Positions 24,917 to 32,116 of a stretch of DNA of 32,116 nt are shown here, in pieces; position 1 is the first letter of the stretch, and the number at the start of each line of letters is the position of its first letter. Below the pieces are notes generated by a model that searched no databases, was not told the DNA's origin, and worked only from the letters and a program-made list of their open reading frames with translations. The stretch is from Verrucomicrobiota bacterium (GTDB taxonomy: Bacteria > Verrucomicrobiota > Verrucomicrobiia > Verrucomicrobiales > V1-33). Location of the stretch: contig QQNF01000047.1 in the NCBI GenBank assembly GCA_003402705.1, positions 1 to 32,116 of the forward strand, given 5' to 3'. The position numbers and the translations under genes are program-made.

Positions 24917-27900
24917 ATGCTCCGCCCCCTCCTGCGCTCCCTCCTCGCCTCCCTCCCGATCGCCGCCCCAGCCGCAGAGATCTCCTTCAACCGCGACATC
25001 CGCCCCATCCTCAGCGAAAACTGCTTCTACTGCCACGGCCAGGACGCCAATAAACGCAAAGCCGACCTCCGCCTCGACGTCCGCGACGCCGCCCTCGCCA
25101 AAAACGCCTTCATCCCCGGCAACCCCGACGAAAGCGAACTCGTCAAACGCCTCGTCTCCTCTGACCCGGACGAAATCATGCCGCCTCCCGACTCCCACCG
25201 CTCTCTCTCCGACTCCCAGCGCGCCCTCCTCCGCAACTGGATCGCCTCCGGTGCCCCCTACGAACCACACTGGGCCTTCGTCCCGCCCGTCCGCCCTCCC
25301 CTCCCAGCCGTCCGCAACGCCGCATGGGCCCGCAATCCCATCGACCGCTTCGTCCTCGCCTCCCTCGACGCCGCCGATCTCTCCCCATCCCCGGAAACCG
25401 ACCGCACCACCCTCATCCGCCGCCTCCACGCCGACCTCACCGGCCTCCCACCCGAACCCGCCGCCGTCGACGCCTTCACCAGCAACCCCGCTCCCAACGC
25501 CGCCGATCTCCTCACCGACCAGATCATCGCCTCGCCACACTACGGCGAACGCATGGCCCTCCCATGGCTCGACGCCGCCCGCTACGCCGACAGCAACGGC
25601 TTCCAGCAGGACGGCGATACCCACCAGTACATCTGGCGCGACTGGGTCGTCCGCGCCCTCAACAGCGACATGCCGTTCGACCGCTTCTCCATCGAACAAC
25701 TCGCCGGCGACCTCCTCCCTAACCCCTCAGAAGACCAACTCGTCGCCACCGCCTTCAACCGCAACCACCTCCTCAACGGCGAAGGCGGTGCCATCGCCGA
25801 AGAACAACGCAACGTTATCCTCTTCGACCGCGTCGACACCACCGCCACCACATGGCTAGGCCTCACCGTCGCCTGCTCCCAGTGCCACGACCACAAATAC
25901 GACCCCGTCACCATGCGCGACTACTACTCCATGTTCGCGCTCTTCAATAACGTCCCCGAATCCGGCGTCCCCCCAGGCGGCGGCCAGTACCGCATCGCCG
26001 ACCCATGGATCGCCGTCGGCACCGACTCTGACAAGGCCACCCTCAAATCCCTCGAAGCCTCCCTCGCCGCCACTCGCAAATCCGAACAGGAAACCGCCCA
26101 GTCCACCGCCACCAAGGACGCCTTCGCATCCACCGAAGCCGCCCTCACCGCCAACACCCCTGTCGACTGGGCCATCCTCAAACCCGCCACCCTCGCCGCC
26201 ACCGGCGGCGTCAAGCTCTCCGTCCTCGACGACTCCTCCATCTACGCCGAAGGCCCCAACCCGGACAACGCCACCTACACCCTGACACTTCCCGCAGGCA
26301 CCACTTCCCTCACAGGTCTCCGCCTCGAAACCATCCCCGACCGCCGTCTCCCCTCCAAAGGCGCCGGCCGCAGCGACAGCGGCAACGCCGTCCTCACCAG
26401 GCTCATCCTCAAGTCAGGCAACACCACCATCCCCTTCAGCACCGCCACCGCCACCTACTCCCAGCAGGGATTCTCCCCGGAGGGCATCATCGACGACAAC
26501 CCAGCCACCTCATGGGCCTTCTTCCCGGAAACCTCCAAACCCTACTCCGTCACGCTCCAGTGCGCCGACCCAGTCACGCTCCCCGCTGACGCCTCGCTCG
26601 AAGTCACTCTCGAATTCCTCTCCGCTAACAAACAACACAACCTCGGCCGCTTCCGCCTCTCCTCCACTTCCTCCCCGCAACCAGCCTCCCGCACCGCCCT
26701 CCCCGACGACATCGCCGCCCTCGTCCGCAATCCCAATCGCTCCAAGGAAGAAGCCGCTAAACTCCGCGACTACGTCTCCCGCAATCTCGCCCCCGCCGCC
26801 CTCACCAGCGCCCGCAGCAAAACCAAGGCCGCCGAAAAAGCACTCAACGACCTCCGCCAGAATCTCCCCCGCGTCATGGTCATGAGCGATAAACAACCGC
26901 GCCAGACCAAGATCCTCGACCGCGGCAGCTACCTCACTCCCACTGACCCCGTCTCCGCTAACACCCCAGCCTTCCTCCCTCCCCTCCCCCCCGACGGCCC
27001 GCGCAACCGTCTCGGCTTCGCCCAATGGCTCTTCCAGCCGGATCACCCCCTAACCGCCCGCGTCCAGGTCAACCGGCTCTGGCAGTTCTTCTTCGGCACC
27101 GGCCTCGTCAAAACCTCCGAAGACCTCGGCGTCCAAAGCGAAATGCCCCTCCACAAAGACCTCCTCGACTGGCTCGCCGTCGAATTCCGCGAATCCGGCT
27201 GGAGCCTCAAACACATGGTCCGCCTCATCGTCACCAGCAGCACCTACCGCCAGTCCAGCCGCATGCGCCCCGACCTCCTCGCCCGCGACCCCGAAAACCG
27301 TCTCATGGCCCGCGCCTCCAGAATCCGCATGCCCAGTCTCATCCTCCGCGACCACGCCCTCGCCGCCGCCTCCCTCCTCAACCGCCAGATCGGCGGAAAA
27401 CCAGTCTATCCCTATCAACCCCCGGATGTCTGGGAAACCCTCGCCATCACCAAAGAACGCGACTTCACCTACCCAGCCAGCTCCGGGCCCGACCTCTACC
27501 GCCGCAGTCTCTACACGTTCTGGCGTCGCACCGTCGGCCCAGTCAACATGTTCGACGTCTCCGCTCGCCAGGCCTGCAAGGTCCGTCCCTCCGTCACCTC
27601 CACCCCCCTCCACGCCCTCACCACCCTCAACGACCCCACATGGTCCGAAGCCGCACGCGTCCTCGCCGAACTCGCCCTCAAATCCTCGCCGGACGCCGCC
27701 GCCCGCATCCACTTCGCCTTCCGCCGCGTTCTCGCCCGCGCCCCCTCCCCTAACGACACCGCCATCCTCTCCCGCGCATGGCTCAAACAACTCGCCCTCT
27801 ACAACCAGAACCCCGCCGCCGCCGAATCCCTCCTCAAAATCGGCACCGCCCCCCGCGACACCTCCCTCCCCACCACCGAACACGCCGCCATGACCGCCCT

Positions 27901-27946
27901 CTGCCTCGCCCTCTTCAATCTCGACGAAGCCCTCACCCGCGAATAA
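24917..27946 (+). CDS. Second secreted PSD1/DUF1549/DUF1553 protein
   Basis: This protein has 1009 residues. A signal peptide (MLRPLLRSLLASLPIAAPAA) is followed by a PSCyt1 module with CFYCH at 36-40 (SENCFYCHGQDANKRKADLRLD). DUF1549 (about 138-345) has NPIDRFVLASL, WLDAARYADSNGFQQDG, and a second CxxCH at 320-324 (CSQCHDHKYDP). A middle beta-sandwich-like insert (about 410-620; DWAILKP, GLRLETIPDRRLP, GFSPEGIIDDNP) separates this from DUF1553 (about 695-1000; RVQVNRLWQFFFGTGLVKTSEDLG, QSEMPLHKDLLDWLA, RRSLYTFWRRT). It ends LALFNLDEALTRE. This is the standard full-length form of the family, which occurs mostly as pairs with a DUF1501 protein, absent here. ATG 24917 gives the signal peptide. 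There is no ribosome-binding site. Confidence 0.93.
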   Translation: MLRPLLRSLLASLPIAAPAAEISFNRDIRPILSENCFYCHGQDANKRKADLRLDVRDAALAKNAFIPGNPDESELVKRLVSSDPDEIMPPPDSHRSLSDSQRALLRNWIASGAPYEPHWAFVPPVRPPLPAVRNAAWARNPIDRFVLASLDAADLSPSPETDRTTLIRRLHADLTGLPPEPAAVDAFTSNPAPNAADLLTDQIIASPHYGERMALPWLDAARYADSNGFQQDGDTHQYIWRDWVVRALNSDMPFDRFSIEQLAGDLLPNPSEDQLVATAFNRNHLLNGEGGAIAEEQRNVILFDRVDTTATTWLGLTVACSQCHDHKYDPVTMRDYYSMFALFNNVPESGVPPGGGQYRIADPWIAVGTDSDKATLKSLEASLAATRKSEQETAQSTATKDAFASTEAALTANTPVDWAILKPATLAATGGVKLSVLDDSSIYAEGPNPDNATYTLTLPAGTTSLTGLRLETIPDRRLPSKGAGRSDSGNAVLTRLILKSGNTTIPFSTATATYSQQGFSPEGIIDDNPATSWAFFPETSKPYSVTLQCADPVTLPADASLEVTLEFLSANKQHNLGRFRLSSTSSPQPASRTALPDDIAALVRNPNRSKEEAAKLRDYVSRNLAPAALTSARSKTKAAEKALNDLRQNLPRVMVMSDKQPRQTKILDRGSYLTPTDPVSANTPAFLPPLPPDGPRNRLGFAQWLFQPDHPLTARVQVNRLWQFFFGTGLVKTSEDLGVQSEMPLHKDLLDWLAVEFRESGWSLKHMVRLIVTSSTYRQSSRMRPDLLARDPENRLMARASRIRMPSLILRDHALAAASLLNRQIGGKPVYPYQPPDVWETLAITKERDFTYPASSGPDLYRRSLYTFWRRTVGPVNMFDVSARQACKVRPSVTSTPLHALTTLNDPTWSEAARVLAELALKSSPDAAARIHFAFRRVLARAPSPNDTAILSRAWLKQLALYNQNPAAAESLLKIGTAPRDTSLPTTEHAAMTALCLALFNLDEALTRE

Positions 27947-27984
27947 CCAACCCTCCCCGCACCCGATCCGCTAGACCAGAGTGG

Positions 27985-28003
27985 CTCGGGCTTCCAGCCT
28001 GAG
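27985..28003. repeat. REP-like hairpin, diverged copy of 22219-22237
   Basis: CTCGGGCT - TCC - AGCCTGAG pairs at 7 of 8 positions, the eighth being a G-T that is allowed in RNA. The stem and loop lengths equal those of the hairpin at 22219-22237, which suggests the same repeat family. Confidence 0.55.
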
Positions 28004-28042
28004 ACTTGCCGCAAAAGCGCGGGCCCCAAGCCCCCGCCCCCT

Positions 28043-28057
28043 CATCCCGTAGGGATG
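28043..28057. repeat. Short palindrome CATCCC-GTA-GGGATG
   Basis: This perfect 6-bp inverted repeat with a 3-nt loop lies 40 bases after the REP-like hairpin and just before the next one. It belongs to the same non-coding cluster. Confidence 0.5.
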
Positions 28058-28061
28058 ACGG

Positions 28062-28089
28062 CCGGTGGTTAGCGAAGCGCCACCACCGG
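28062..28089. repeat. Hairpin CCGGTGGT with 12-nt loop
   Basis: CCGGTGGT at 28062-28069 pairs perfectly with ACCACCGG at 28082-28089, loop TAGCGAAGCGCC. It is the third member of the palindrome cluster. From memory, this wording with flanking CCGTAGGGATG recurs in Verrucomicrobia genomes. Confidence 0.5.
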
Positions 28090-28533
28090 AATGCTGGGCA
28101 TGCGTCGTCGCCTTTTGGTTTGCCAGTCTCCCACACCTCCCCGCGATTCTCTTCCCAACCCAGCTTCGAGCCTCCGCGAAACACCAGAAGACCCGCACTC
28201 GGACCACCCATTATCAATCCAGGCGGCGAATTCCCAACCGGCGGATTCACACCCCACCCCCGGCTGCGGAACGTGCCATCGTGATTGAGCTTCGCGATCA
28301 TGCCGAACATCAGAACTCCCGGAACCTATCATTTTCCATCCCCACTGTCAATCCGCCTGTCAACTTCTCCTCACCTGGCCGCCCGAGCCCGGACGCTCCG
28401 TCCACCAATTCGCATCCGCCGCCGATCCCTGCCCTGGCCCATGAACCCGCAAGGCGGCTTTCCCCATCCCGCAGCCATCCAAGCGGAGATTCCTGCTAGC
28501 CCTTGCGAGTCTCGATGAAGGCACTCGAAATCA

Positions 28534-28968
28534 TCACTCGGAAGGGATGAGGTAGAAAGCCTGCGGGCCGCCGGGAATGAGCGAGGCGTCAATGTTCTGG
28601 TCGAAAGTGGCAAAGCGCCCGCCGTGCTTCACGGCAAGGCCGAGGAGGTAGACGTCGGTGAGGTGCTTGGAAGCGGGTAGCGTGGGGAAAATACGGGCGT
28701 CCATCAAGGAGACATCATCGGGCCAGAACCGGTGGCCGGGAGCGGCTAACAAACGTTTCAGAATGCGGCGCGCCTCACCCGGAGAGCCTAATGTGCGAGG
28801 GTAGCTGGGTTGGCTGAGAACGCGAAGAAAGGCACTCTCCGTGAGCGGGCAGGTAGCCCAGCCGCCGGGCACGGCTTCTTTTTCGAAGAAACGCAGCGCA
28901 GCCGCTTCGTGTTCATGGCCGGCGTCGCCCAGCGGGATGAGGACGCTGGCATCCAGCAGCGTGATCAT
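28534..28968 (-). CDS. vapC: PIN-domain ribonuclease toxin (VapC-like)
   Basis: This 144-residue protein starts MITLLDASVLIPLGD, the classical first PIN strand. All four acidic metal-binding residues can be placed: Asp6, Glu44 (PLTESAFLRV), Asp105 (LTDVYLLGLA) and Asp123 (FATFDQNID). VapC toxins cut tRNA or rRNA in a Mg2+-dependent manner unless held by their antitoxin. Its ATG overlaps the antitoxin stop by 4 bases (ATGA), the usual layout of a toxin-antitoxin operon. Base use differs from the flanking genes: the coding strand is not G-rich, which points to recent arrival. The RNA target cannot be told. Confidence 0.9.
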   Translation of the reverse strand: MITLLDASVLIPLGDAGHEHEAAALRFFEKEAVPGGWATCPLTESAFLRVLSQPSYPRTLGSPGEARRILKRLLAAPGHRFWPDDVSLMDARIFPTLPASKHLTDVYLLGLAVKHGGRFATFDQNIDASLIPGGPQAFYLIPSE

Positions 28969-29258
28969 GGCCGACTTGGGTTGAGAGCCCTTTGCAGGTC
29001 CTCTTCATCTATTTCGTCCTGAATACGGCGGATCTCTTCCAGGGTAGTCGGTTTCGCGCCGGGGCGGCGTTTGATGCGGAGAATCCCAAAAGGCCCGACT
29101 TCAAACGTTTCCGGATCCGGGTTCTCCACTTCAGCAGCAGGTCGGATCTCCCGTCGCAGCGCACTTTCCACGAGCGCTTTCAGGGTGGTCTTGCGTCGAA
29201 CCGCAAGGGTCTTCGCCTCCATGAGAAGGTCGTCAGGAAGGTCGAGCGTCGTTTTCAT
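28965..29258 (-). CDS. Antitoxin of the VapBC pair, ribbon-helix-helix type
   Basis: This 97-residue protein starts MKTTLDLPDDLLMEAKTLAV followed by RKTTLKALVESALRREI. This is the ribbon-helix-helix N terminus shared by many VapB-type antitoxins: a beta strand, then two helices. The C-terminal part (about 45-97) is charged (EEIRRIQDEIDEEDLQRAL), suited to wrap the toxin. Such antitoxins bind both their toxin and their own promoter, so autorepression is expected; no operator could be defined with confidence. The neighbouring toxin overlaps by 4 bases. Confidence 0.85.
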   Translation of the reverse strand: MKTTLDLPDDLLMEAKTLAVRRKTTLKALVESALRREIRPAAEVENPDPETFEVGPFGILRIKRRPGAKPTTLEEIRRIQDEIDEEDLQRALNPSRP

Positions 29259-29456
29259 ATGGGTGACGATATGGCTTTATGGTTCCGCGTCAAGTTGCTC
29301 GATTTCTAGAGAGAAAGGGCACACGGCCCCATCTCAACCAGCAGCCCCTCCTCACCCGCGCCCCACCACACCCCCCCGACACAGCAACACCGGCTCCCCA
29401 TCGGAAGCCGGTGTTCCCTCAAAACTCTCCGACAGGCCTCCCCGTCGTCCTCCCGC
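29259..29456. other. Gap between bamA and the toxin-antitoxin operon
   Basis: These 198 bases lie downstream of bamA and upstream of the antitoxin, both minus strand. The first 65 bases next to the antitoxin are richer in A/T (CATATGGGTGACGATATGGC) and are the likely site of the toxin-antitoxin promoter and its autorepression operator. The rest holds the hairpin at 29387-29416. Confidence 0.35.
29387..29416 (-). terminator. Hairpin after bamA, probable terminator without a T tract
   Basis: AACACCGGCT pairs perfectly with AGCCGGTGTT (10 bp) around a 10-nt loop, 41 bases past the bamA stop. It is placed to end the bamA transcript and protect the downstream toxin-antitoxin operon. The bases after the stem (minus strand GCTGTGTCGGGG) hold only a weak T content, so termination efficiency is uncertain. 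Confidence 0.55.
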
Positions 29457-31823
29457 TCAGAACTTGTAGTCCATCAGCACCTGAAAGCGCCCGCTCCCAT
29501 CGTTGAACTCATCCGCCGTCATCGGAATCCCGTAATCAAGCTTCAGCGGCCCCACCACCGGCAGCACCGCCCGAACCCCGAAACCAACGTTCGCATTGTA
29601 GTCGCTCGTCGAAAAATCCCACGAGTCCGCATTCACCACACCGGCATCCGCAAACACCGCCGCCCGCACCTTCCCAAACACCGGCACCGAATACTCCAGC
29701 GTGATGTACGCCGACGAATTCCCACCGATCGGCTCCCCGTTCTCATCCTTCGGCCCCACGTCCCGATAGTTGAACCCGCGCAGGTTGTTCGCACCACCAA
29801 GAAACTCACGCTCGAAAATCGGCACCCGATCCCCGTTCCCCACCGTGTCCACCACCGCCGCACGCCCTTCCACAAAGAAGATCGTGTCAAATGGCAGGGT
29901 CCAGAACTTCGAGCCCGTCACCGAGAAGTTATACACCTCGACATCCCCACCCAGCACCCCACCGCTCAGCGCCCCCTCCACCATGATCTTGTGCCCGCGC
30001 CGCGGCCGCTGAATGTCATCCCGGTTGTCAAACACCCACGCCGAACTCAACCGGCTCTGCAGATACTTGCCCTCCTCATCCTTGATCTGCTGCGAAGCAT
30101 CCCCGGAAACATCGAAGATCTCCACGTTCTGCAGCGTGTACGTCAGCCGCAAATCAGAATTATCCCCCAGCGGCTTCCGCAGATTCACCGACGCCCCGAT
30201 GTCCCGCTGATCAAAATAGTCCGACAGAAAGTTCTTCTCCGTCCAGAACAAATCCCCACCCAGCGACAGCCGCTGCCCCATGAAGTAAGGCTCCGTCACG
30301 CTCAGCAGAAACTGCTTCGTCTGCGTCCCCGCCCTCAAACTCAAACGGAACCGTTGCCCAGCCCCCGTAAACCTCGGCCAGTTGAACAAATCAAAATTCC
30401 GCTGCGTGATCTCCACCATCCCCACCAGATTGTCGATCGTGCTGAACCCAGCCCCGAACTGCACCTGACCAGTCTTCTTCTCAATCAGCGAAATGTTCAG
30501 GTCCTTGTAGTCAGGCCCCAGCGTCGACGCCACCGGCATGAAATCAATCCCGTTGCCAGCCTCGAAGTAATCCAACTTCTGCAGCCGCGTCATCGACTTC
30601 TTCACCTTGATCGTGTTGTAGTCATCTCCAGGCTCCAGCGCCATCTCCCGCAGAATCACTTCCGTCCGCGTCTCCGAATTCCCCGAGATGTTCACCCGCC
30701 CCAGCTTGAACTGCTGCCCTTCCTCAATCCCGTAAGTGATGCTGATCGTATTCCCATTCTTGGAAATCCGCGGCGTCACACTCACATCCGCATACCCGCG
30801 CGATCCATAGTAATCCTCGATCGTGTCGATATCCGTCTTCATGTCCGCCAGCGAGAAAATCGTCCCCGCTTCCAGCTGAAACACCGGAATCAGCGTCTCC
30901 GACTCAAACACTTTGTTCCCCGTCAACGCCACCGCTCCCGTCGTGTATTGCGGCCCCTCGGAGATCCGAAACACAAGGTCCGTCTTCTTGTCGTCGATCC
31001 TAACCTGATCCACATTGTCCACCCGCGCATCAAAATACCCCGCATTCCCATACGCATCCTGCACCCGCCGGATGTCGCCCTCGATCTTCTCCTGCGTGAT
31101 CTTCCGCTTCAAATCCCAGACCTTGATCCAGTTCCGGTCGTCGCTTTCCACAATCGCCTTCAGCCGCCGCGAAGTGAACACCGTGTTCCCCTCGAACTTC
31201 ACCTCGTTCAGAATCCCGCGCCCGCCCTCGTCAATCCGGAACACAATCCGCGAAAACCCACGCTGGCTCCCCGGCTCAATCGAATAACTCACCGTCGTCT
31301 CCGCATACCCGCGCTTCGTGTACAACTCCAGAATCTTCGATCGCACCTCGTTCAGCTTCGTGTCGTCCACCACCGTCCCAGCCTTGAACTCCGCCTCGTC
31401 ACGCAGCCGCTCAGTCTTGAACACCGTGTTCCCCTGAAACACCAGATCCCCCATCGCCGGCCGCGCCTCCGCCGTCACCACCACATTCACCCCACCAGGC
31501 ACATCCGTCGTATCAATCGTCACATTCAGCAGATTCCCGGAATTGAACAGCGCCCGCAAGTCGTCCTCCTCCTTCTCCCGCGTCCACGTCTCCCCAACCT
31601 TCAATCGCATGTTCGACGTGATCCGCGCCTTGTCCACCGTCGCGTCCCCCTTGAACCGCACCTCCACCGATTTCACCACCTTCGCCGCCGCCGGCTGATC
31701 TGCCAGCAGCGATCCCGGCTGCCCCGCAGGCAGCGGCGGTTCCGCCGGAGCCGTCTGCCCCCGTACCCCCGCCGTCAGCGCCAGCGTCGCCACCAGCGAT
31801 ACCAGCGTCAGCCTCGGATTCAT
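29457..31823 (-). CDS. bamA: Outer membrane protein assembly factor BamA
   Basis: This 788-residue protein has a signal peptide (MNPRLTLVSLVATLALTAGV, cleavage near RGQ). Five POTRA-type repeats lie between about 45 and 430; recurring phrases include LVFQGNTVFKTERLRDE, VKFEGNTVFTSRRLKAI, VALTGNKVFESETLIPV and VNISGNSETRTEVILRE. The C-terminal 16-strand barrel (about 445-788) has the Omp85 motif GANNLRGFNYRDVGP, with its conserved Arg near 682, and a final aromatic beta signal (FQVLMDYKF). BamA folds and inserts outer-membrane proteins, so the cell is didermic. ATG 31823 gives the signal peptide; upstream ATG 31865 is possible. No ribosome-binding site is clear. It is alone on the right edge of the window; partners such as OmpH/Skp or lpxD are not seen. 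Confidence 0.95.
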   Translation of the reverse strand: MNPRLTLVSLVATLALTAGVRGQTAPAEPPLPAGQPGSLLADQPAAAKVVKSVEVRFKGDATVDKARITSNMRLKVGETWTREKEEDDLRALFNSGNLLNVTIDTTDVPGGVNVVVTAEARPAMGDLVFQGNTVFKTERLRDEAEFKAGTVVDDTKLNEVRSKILELYTKRGYAETTVSYSIEPGSQRGFSRIVFRIDEGGRGILNEVKFEGNTVFTSRRLKAIVESDDRNWIKVWDLKRKITQEKIEGDIRRVQDAYGNAGYFDARVDNVDQVRIDDKKTDLVFRISEGPQYTTGAVALTGNKVFESETLIPVFQLEAGTIFSLADMKTDIDTIEDYYGSRGYADVSVTPRISKNGNTISITYGIEEGQQFKLGRVNISGNSETRTEVILREMALEPGDDYNTIKVKKSMTRLQKLDYFEAGNGIDFMPVASTLGPDYKDLNISLIEKKTGQVQFGAGFSTIDNLVGMVEITQRNFDLFNWPRFTGAGQRFRLSLRAGTQTKQFLLSVTEPYFMGQRLSLGGDLFWTEKNFLSDYFDQRDIGASVNLRKPLGDNSDLRLTYTLQNVEIFDVSGDASQQIKDEEGKYLQSRLSSAWVFDNRDDIQRPRRGHKIMVEGALSGGVLGGDVEVYNFSVTGSKFWTLPFDTIFFVEGRAAVVDTVGNGDRVPIFEREFLGGANNLRGFNYRDVGPKDENGEPIGGNSSAYITLEYSVPVFGKVRAAVFADAGVVNADSWDFSTSDYNANVGFGVRAVLPVVGPLKLDYGIPMTADEFNDGSGRFQVLMDYKF

Positions 31824-32116
31824 GTCAGCGCCCGCTCGGCCAGGAATTCTCTGCTCGGAATGCATATCGGAAATTGTTGGTCGTGAAGAAAAATAACAAA
31901 GCCTGCCCGGAACCCAGCCACGGCAGCTCTGGCCCGCGAGGCTACCCGGCAGCCCCGAAAGCGCAACTCCTTTGTCGGCACCCTCCCACCACATCTTCCC
32001 CCGCGCTCACCGCCCCCCCCCCCCCCCCCCCACCCCCCCACCCCTACCCCCCCCCCCATGGGGCAGAGAGCCCCCCCCCCCGTGAATGCCCCCCCCCCCC
32101 AAGACAGAACCCCCCC
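31824..32116. other. bamA upstream region and poly-C contig edge
   Basis: Positions 31824 to about 31990 may contain the bamA promoter; AATAACAAAG near 31891-31900 (minus strand CTTTGTTATT) is the only A/T-rich patch. From about 32012 to the end the sequence is almost entirely C, broken by short odd strings such as ATGGGGCAGAGAG and AAGACAGAA. That pattern is typical of sequencing or assembly failure rather than biology. No gene is called. Confidence 0.7.

Larger units (their letters stand above)
3380..27754 (+). repeat. Strand-polar heptamer CCCTAAC, 12 copies
   Basis: CCCTAAC occurs on the plus strand at 3380, 5084, 6205, 6422, 7046, 12302, 13850, 14018, 15817, 25717, 27048 and 27748. Nine copies are in minus-strand genes and three in a plus-strand gene. 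I found no GTTAGGG on the plus strand. The copies fall in different reading frames, for example Leu-Gly (TTA GGG), Val-Arg (GTT AGG), Pro-Asn (CCT AAC) and Leu-Thr (CTA ACC). See the finding for the caution about base composition. Confidence 0.6.
27947..28533. other. 587-base gene-free region with clustered hairpin repeats
   Basis: No frame here looks coding; the longest ones share no recognisable domain. The first 150 bases are a cluster of short palindromes, given as separate entries. The rest (28110-28530) is mixed-composition DNA with fewer C-runs than the neighbouring plus strand. It contains TGATTGAGCTTCGCGATCATGCC near 28281-28303, a phrase I associate with repeated intergenic DNA in Verrucomicrobia but cannot verify. 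It may be the decayed flank of the acquired toxin-antitoxin segment. Confidence 0.5.

Noticed and set aside
24815..25699. Long minus-strand extension upstream of the 93-aa gene
   Set aside because: It is antisense to the second PSD1 gene, has low-complexity Gly/Val/Glu-rich content, and a strong ribosome-binding site marks ATG 24814 instead.
27933..28310. 125-aa minus-strand frame in the gene-free region
   Set aside because: It translates through the palindrome cluster and has no ribosome-binding site or domain; such frames are typical of intergenic repeats.
29991..31886. 631-aa plus-strand frame
   Set aside because: It is the antisense shadow of bamA, rich in Arg, His and Pro, without any domain.
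1..32116. CRISPR array, insertion sequence or prophage
   Set aside because: No regularly spaced direct repeats, transposase or integrase motifs, or phage structural genes were seen on either strand.

Overview
The window is about 32 kb of high-GC DNA that looks like the chromosome of a Verrucomicrobiota bacterium (Planctomycetota is the next choice). The taxonomic clues are two large secreted proteins of the PSD1 (Planctomycete cytochrome c)/DUF1549/DUF1553 group, big LamG-containing secreted proteins whose tails carry a 'DPDGDGVANVFEYLVGTDP'-type segment, an outer-membrane BamA, and the scarcity of Shine-Dalgarno sequences. The organism is therefore Gram-negative-like. Assignment below phylum is not attempted. 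The last ~110 bases are almost pure C and look like a bad contig end.

Layout. 245-1975 (+) is a CPA2 cation/proton antiporter with a TrkA-N domain, convergent with an Ala-rich coiled-coil lipoprotein (1978-2664, -). Next on the minus strand come an RmlC-like cupin, a GH25-like secreted protein and a 1319-residue PSD1/DUF1549/DUF1553 protein (4424-8383). Divergent from it runs a plus-strand cluster of housekeeping genes: grpE, dnaJ and a TerC-family membrane protein (8579-11128). A long minus-strand run follows, listed 5' to 3': a 1396-residue GH128-like/LamG protein, trpA, an MFS transporter, a kexin-like S8 protease with a lamin-tail-like domain, the signal recognition particle RNA and a Fur-family regulator. 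To the right are a short PlsY-like acyltransferase, tRNA-Leu(UAA), an EI24/CysZ-like membrane protein, a 68-aa small ORF, ribD preceded by a coupled 93-aa conserved-looking gene, and a second PSD1/DUF1549/DUF1553 protein (24917-27946). A 587-base gene-free stretch with hairpin repeats, a VapBC-type toxin-antitoxin pair and bamA finish the window.

How the genes work together. Most are independent housekeeping or secreted-enzyme genes. Clear functional pairs are grpE-dnaJ (chaperone cofactors, dnaK not in the window), vapB-vapC (4-base overlap) and the 93-aa gene with ribD (4-base overlap). The two PSD1 proteins, the GH128-like protein, the GH25-like protein and the S8 protease suggest a lifestyle rich in secreted polymer-degrading enzymes.

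The most unusual DNA-level features are a very strong strand asymmetry and a strand-polar heptamer. The plus strand is C-rich, so plus-strand genes use C-ending codons and minus-strand genes G-ending codons. The heptamer CCCTAAC was found 12 times on the plus strand and never in the opposite orientation, across genes of both directions and in different reading frames. The VapBC segment and the 5' part of the antiporter gene break the skew. No CRISPR array, insertion sequence, prophage or clear defence system other than VapBC was seen.
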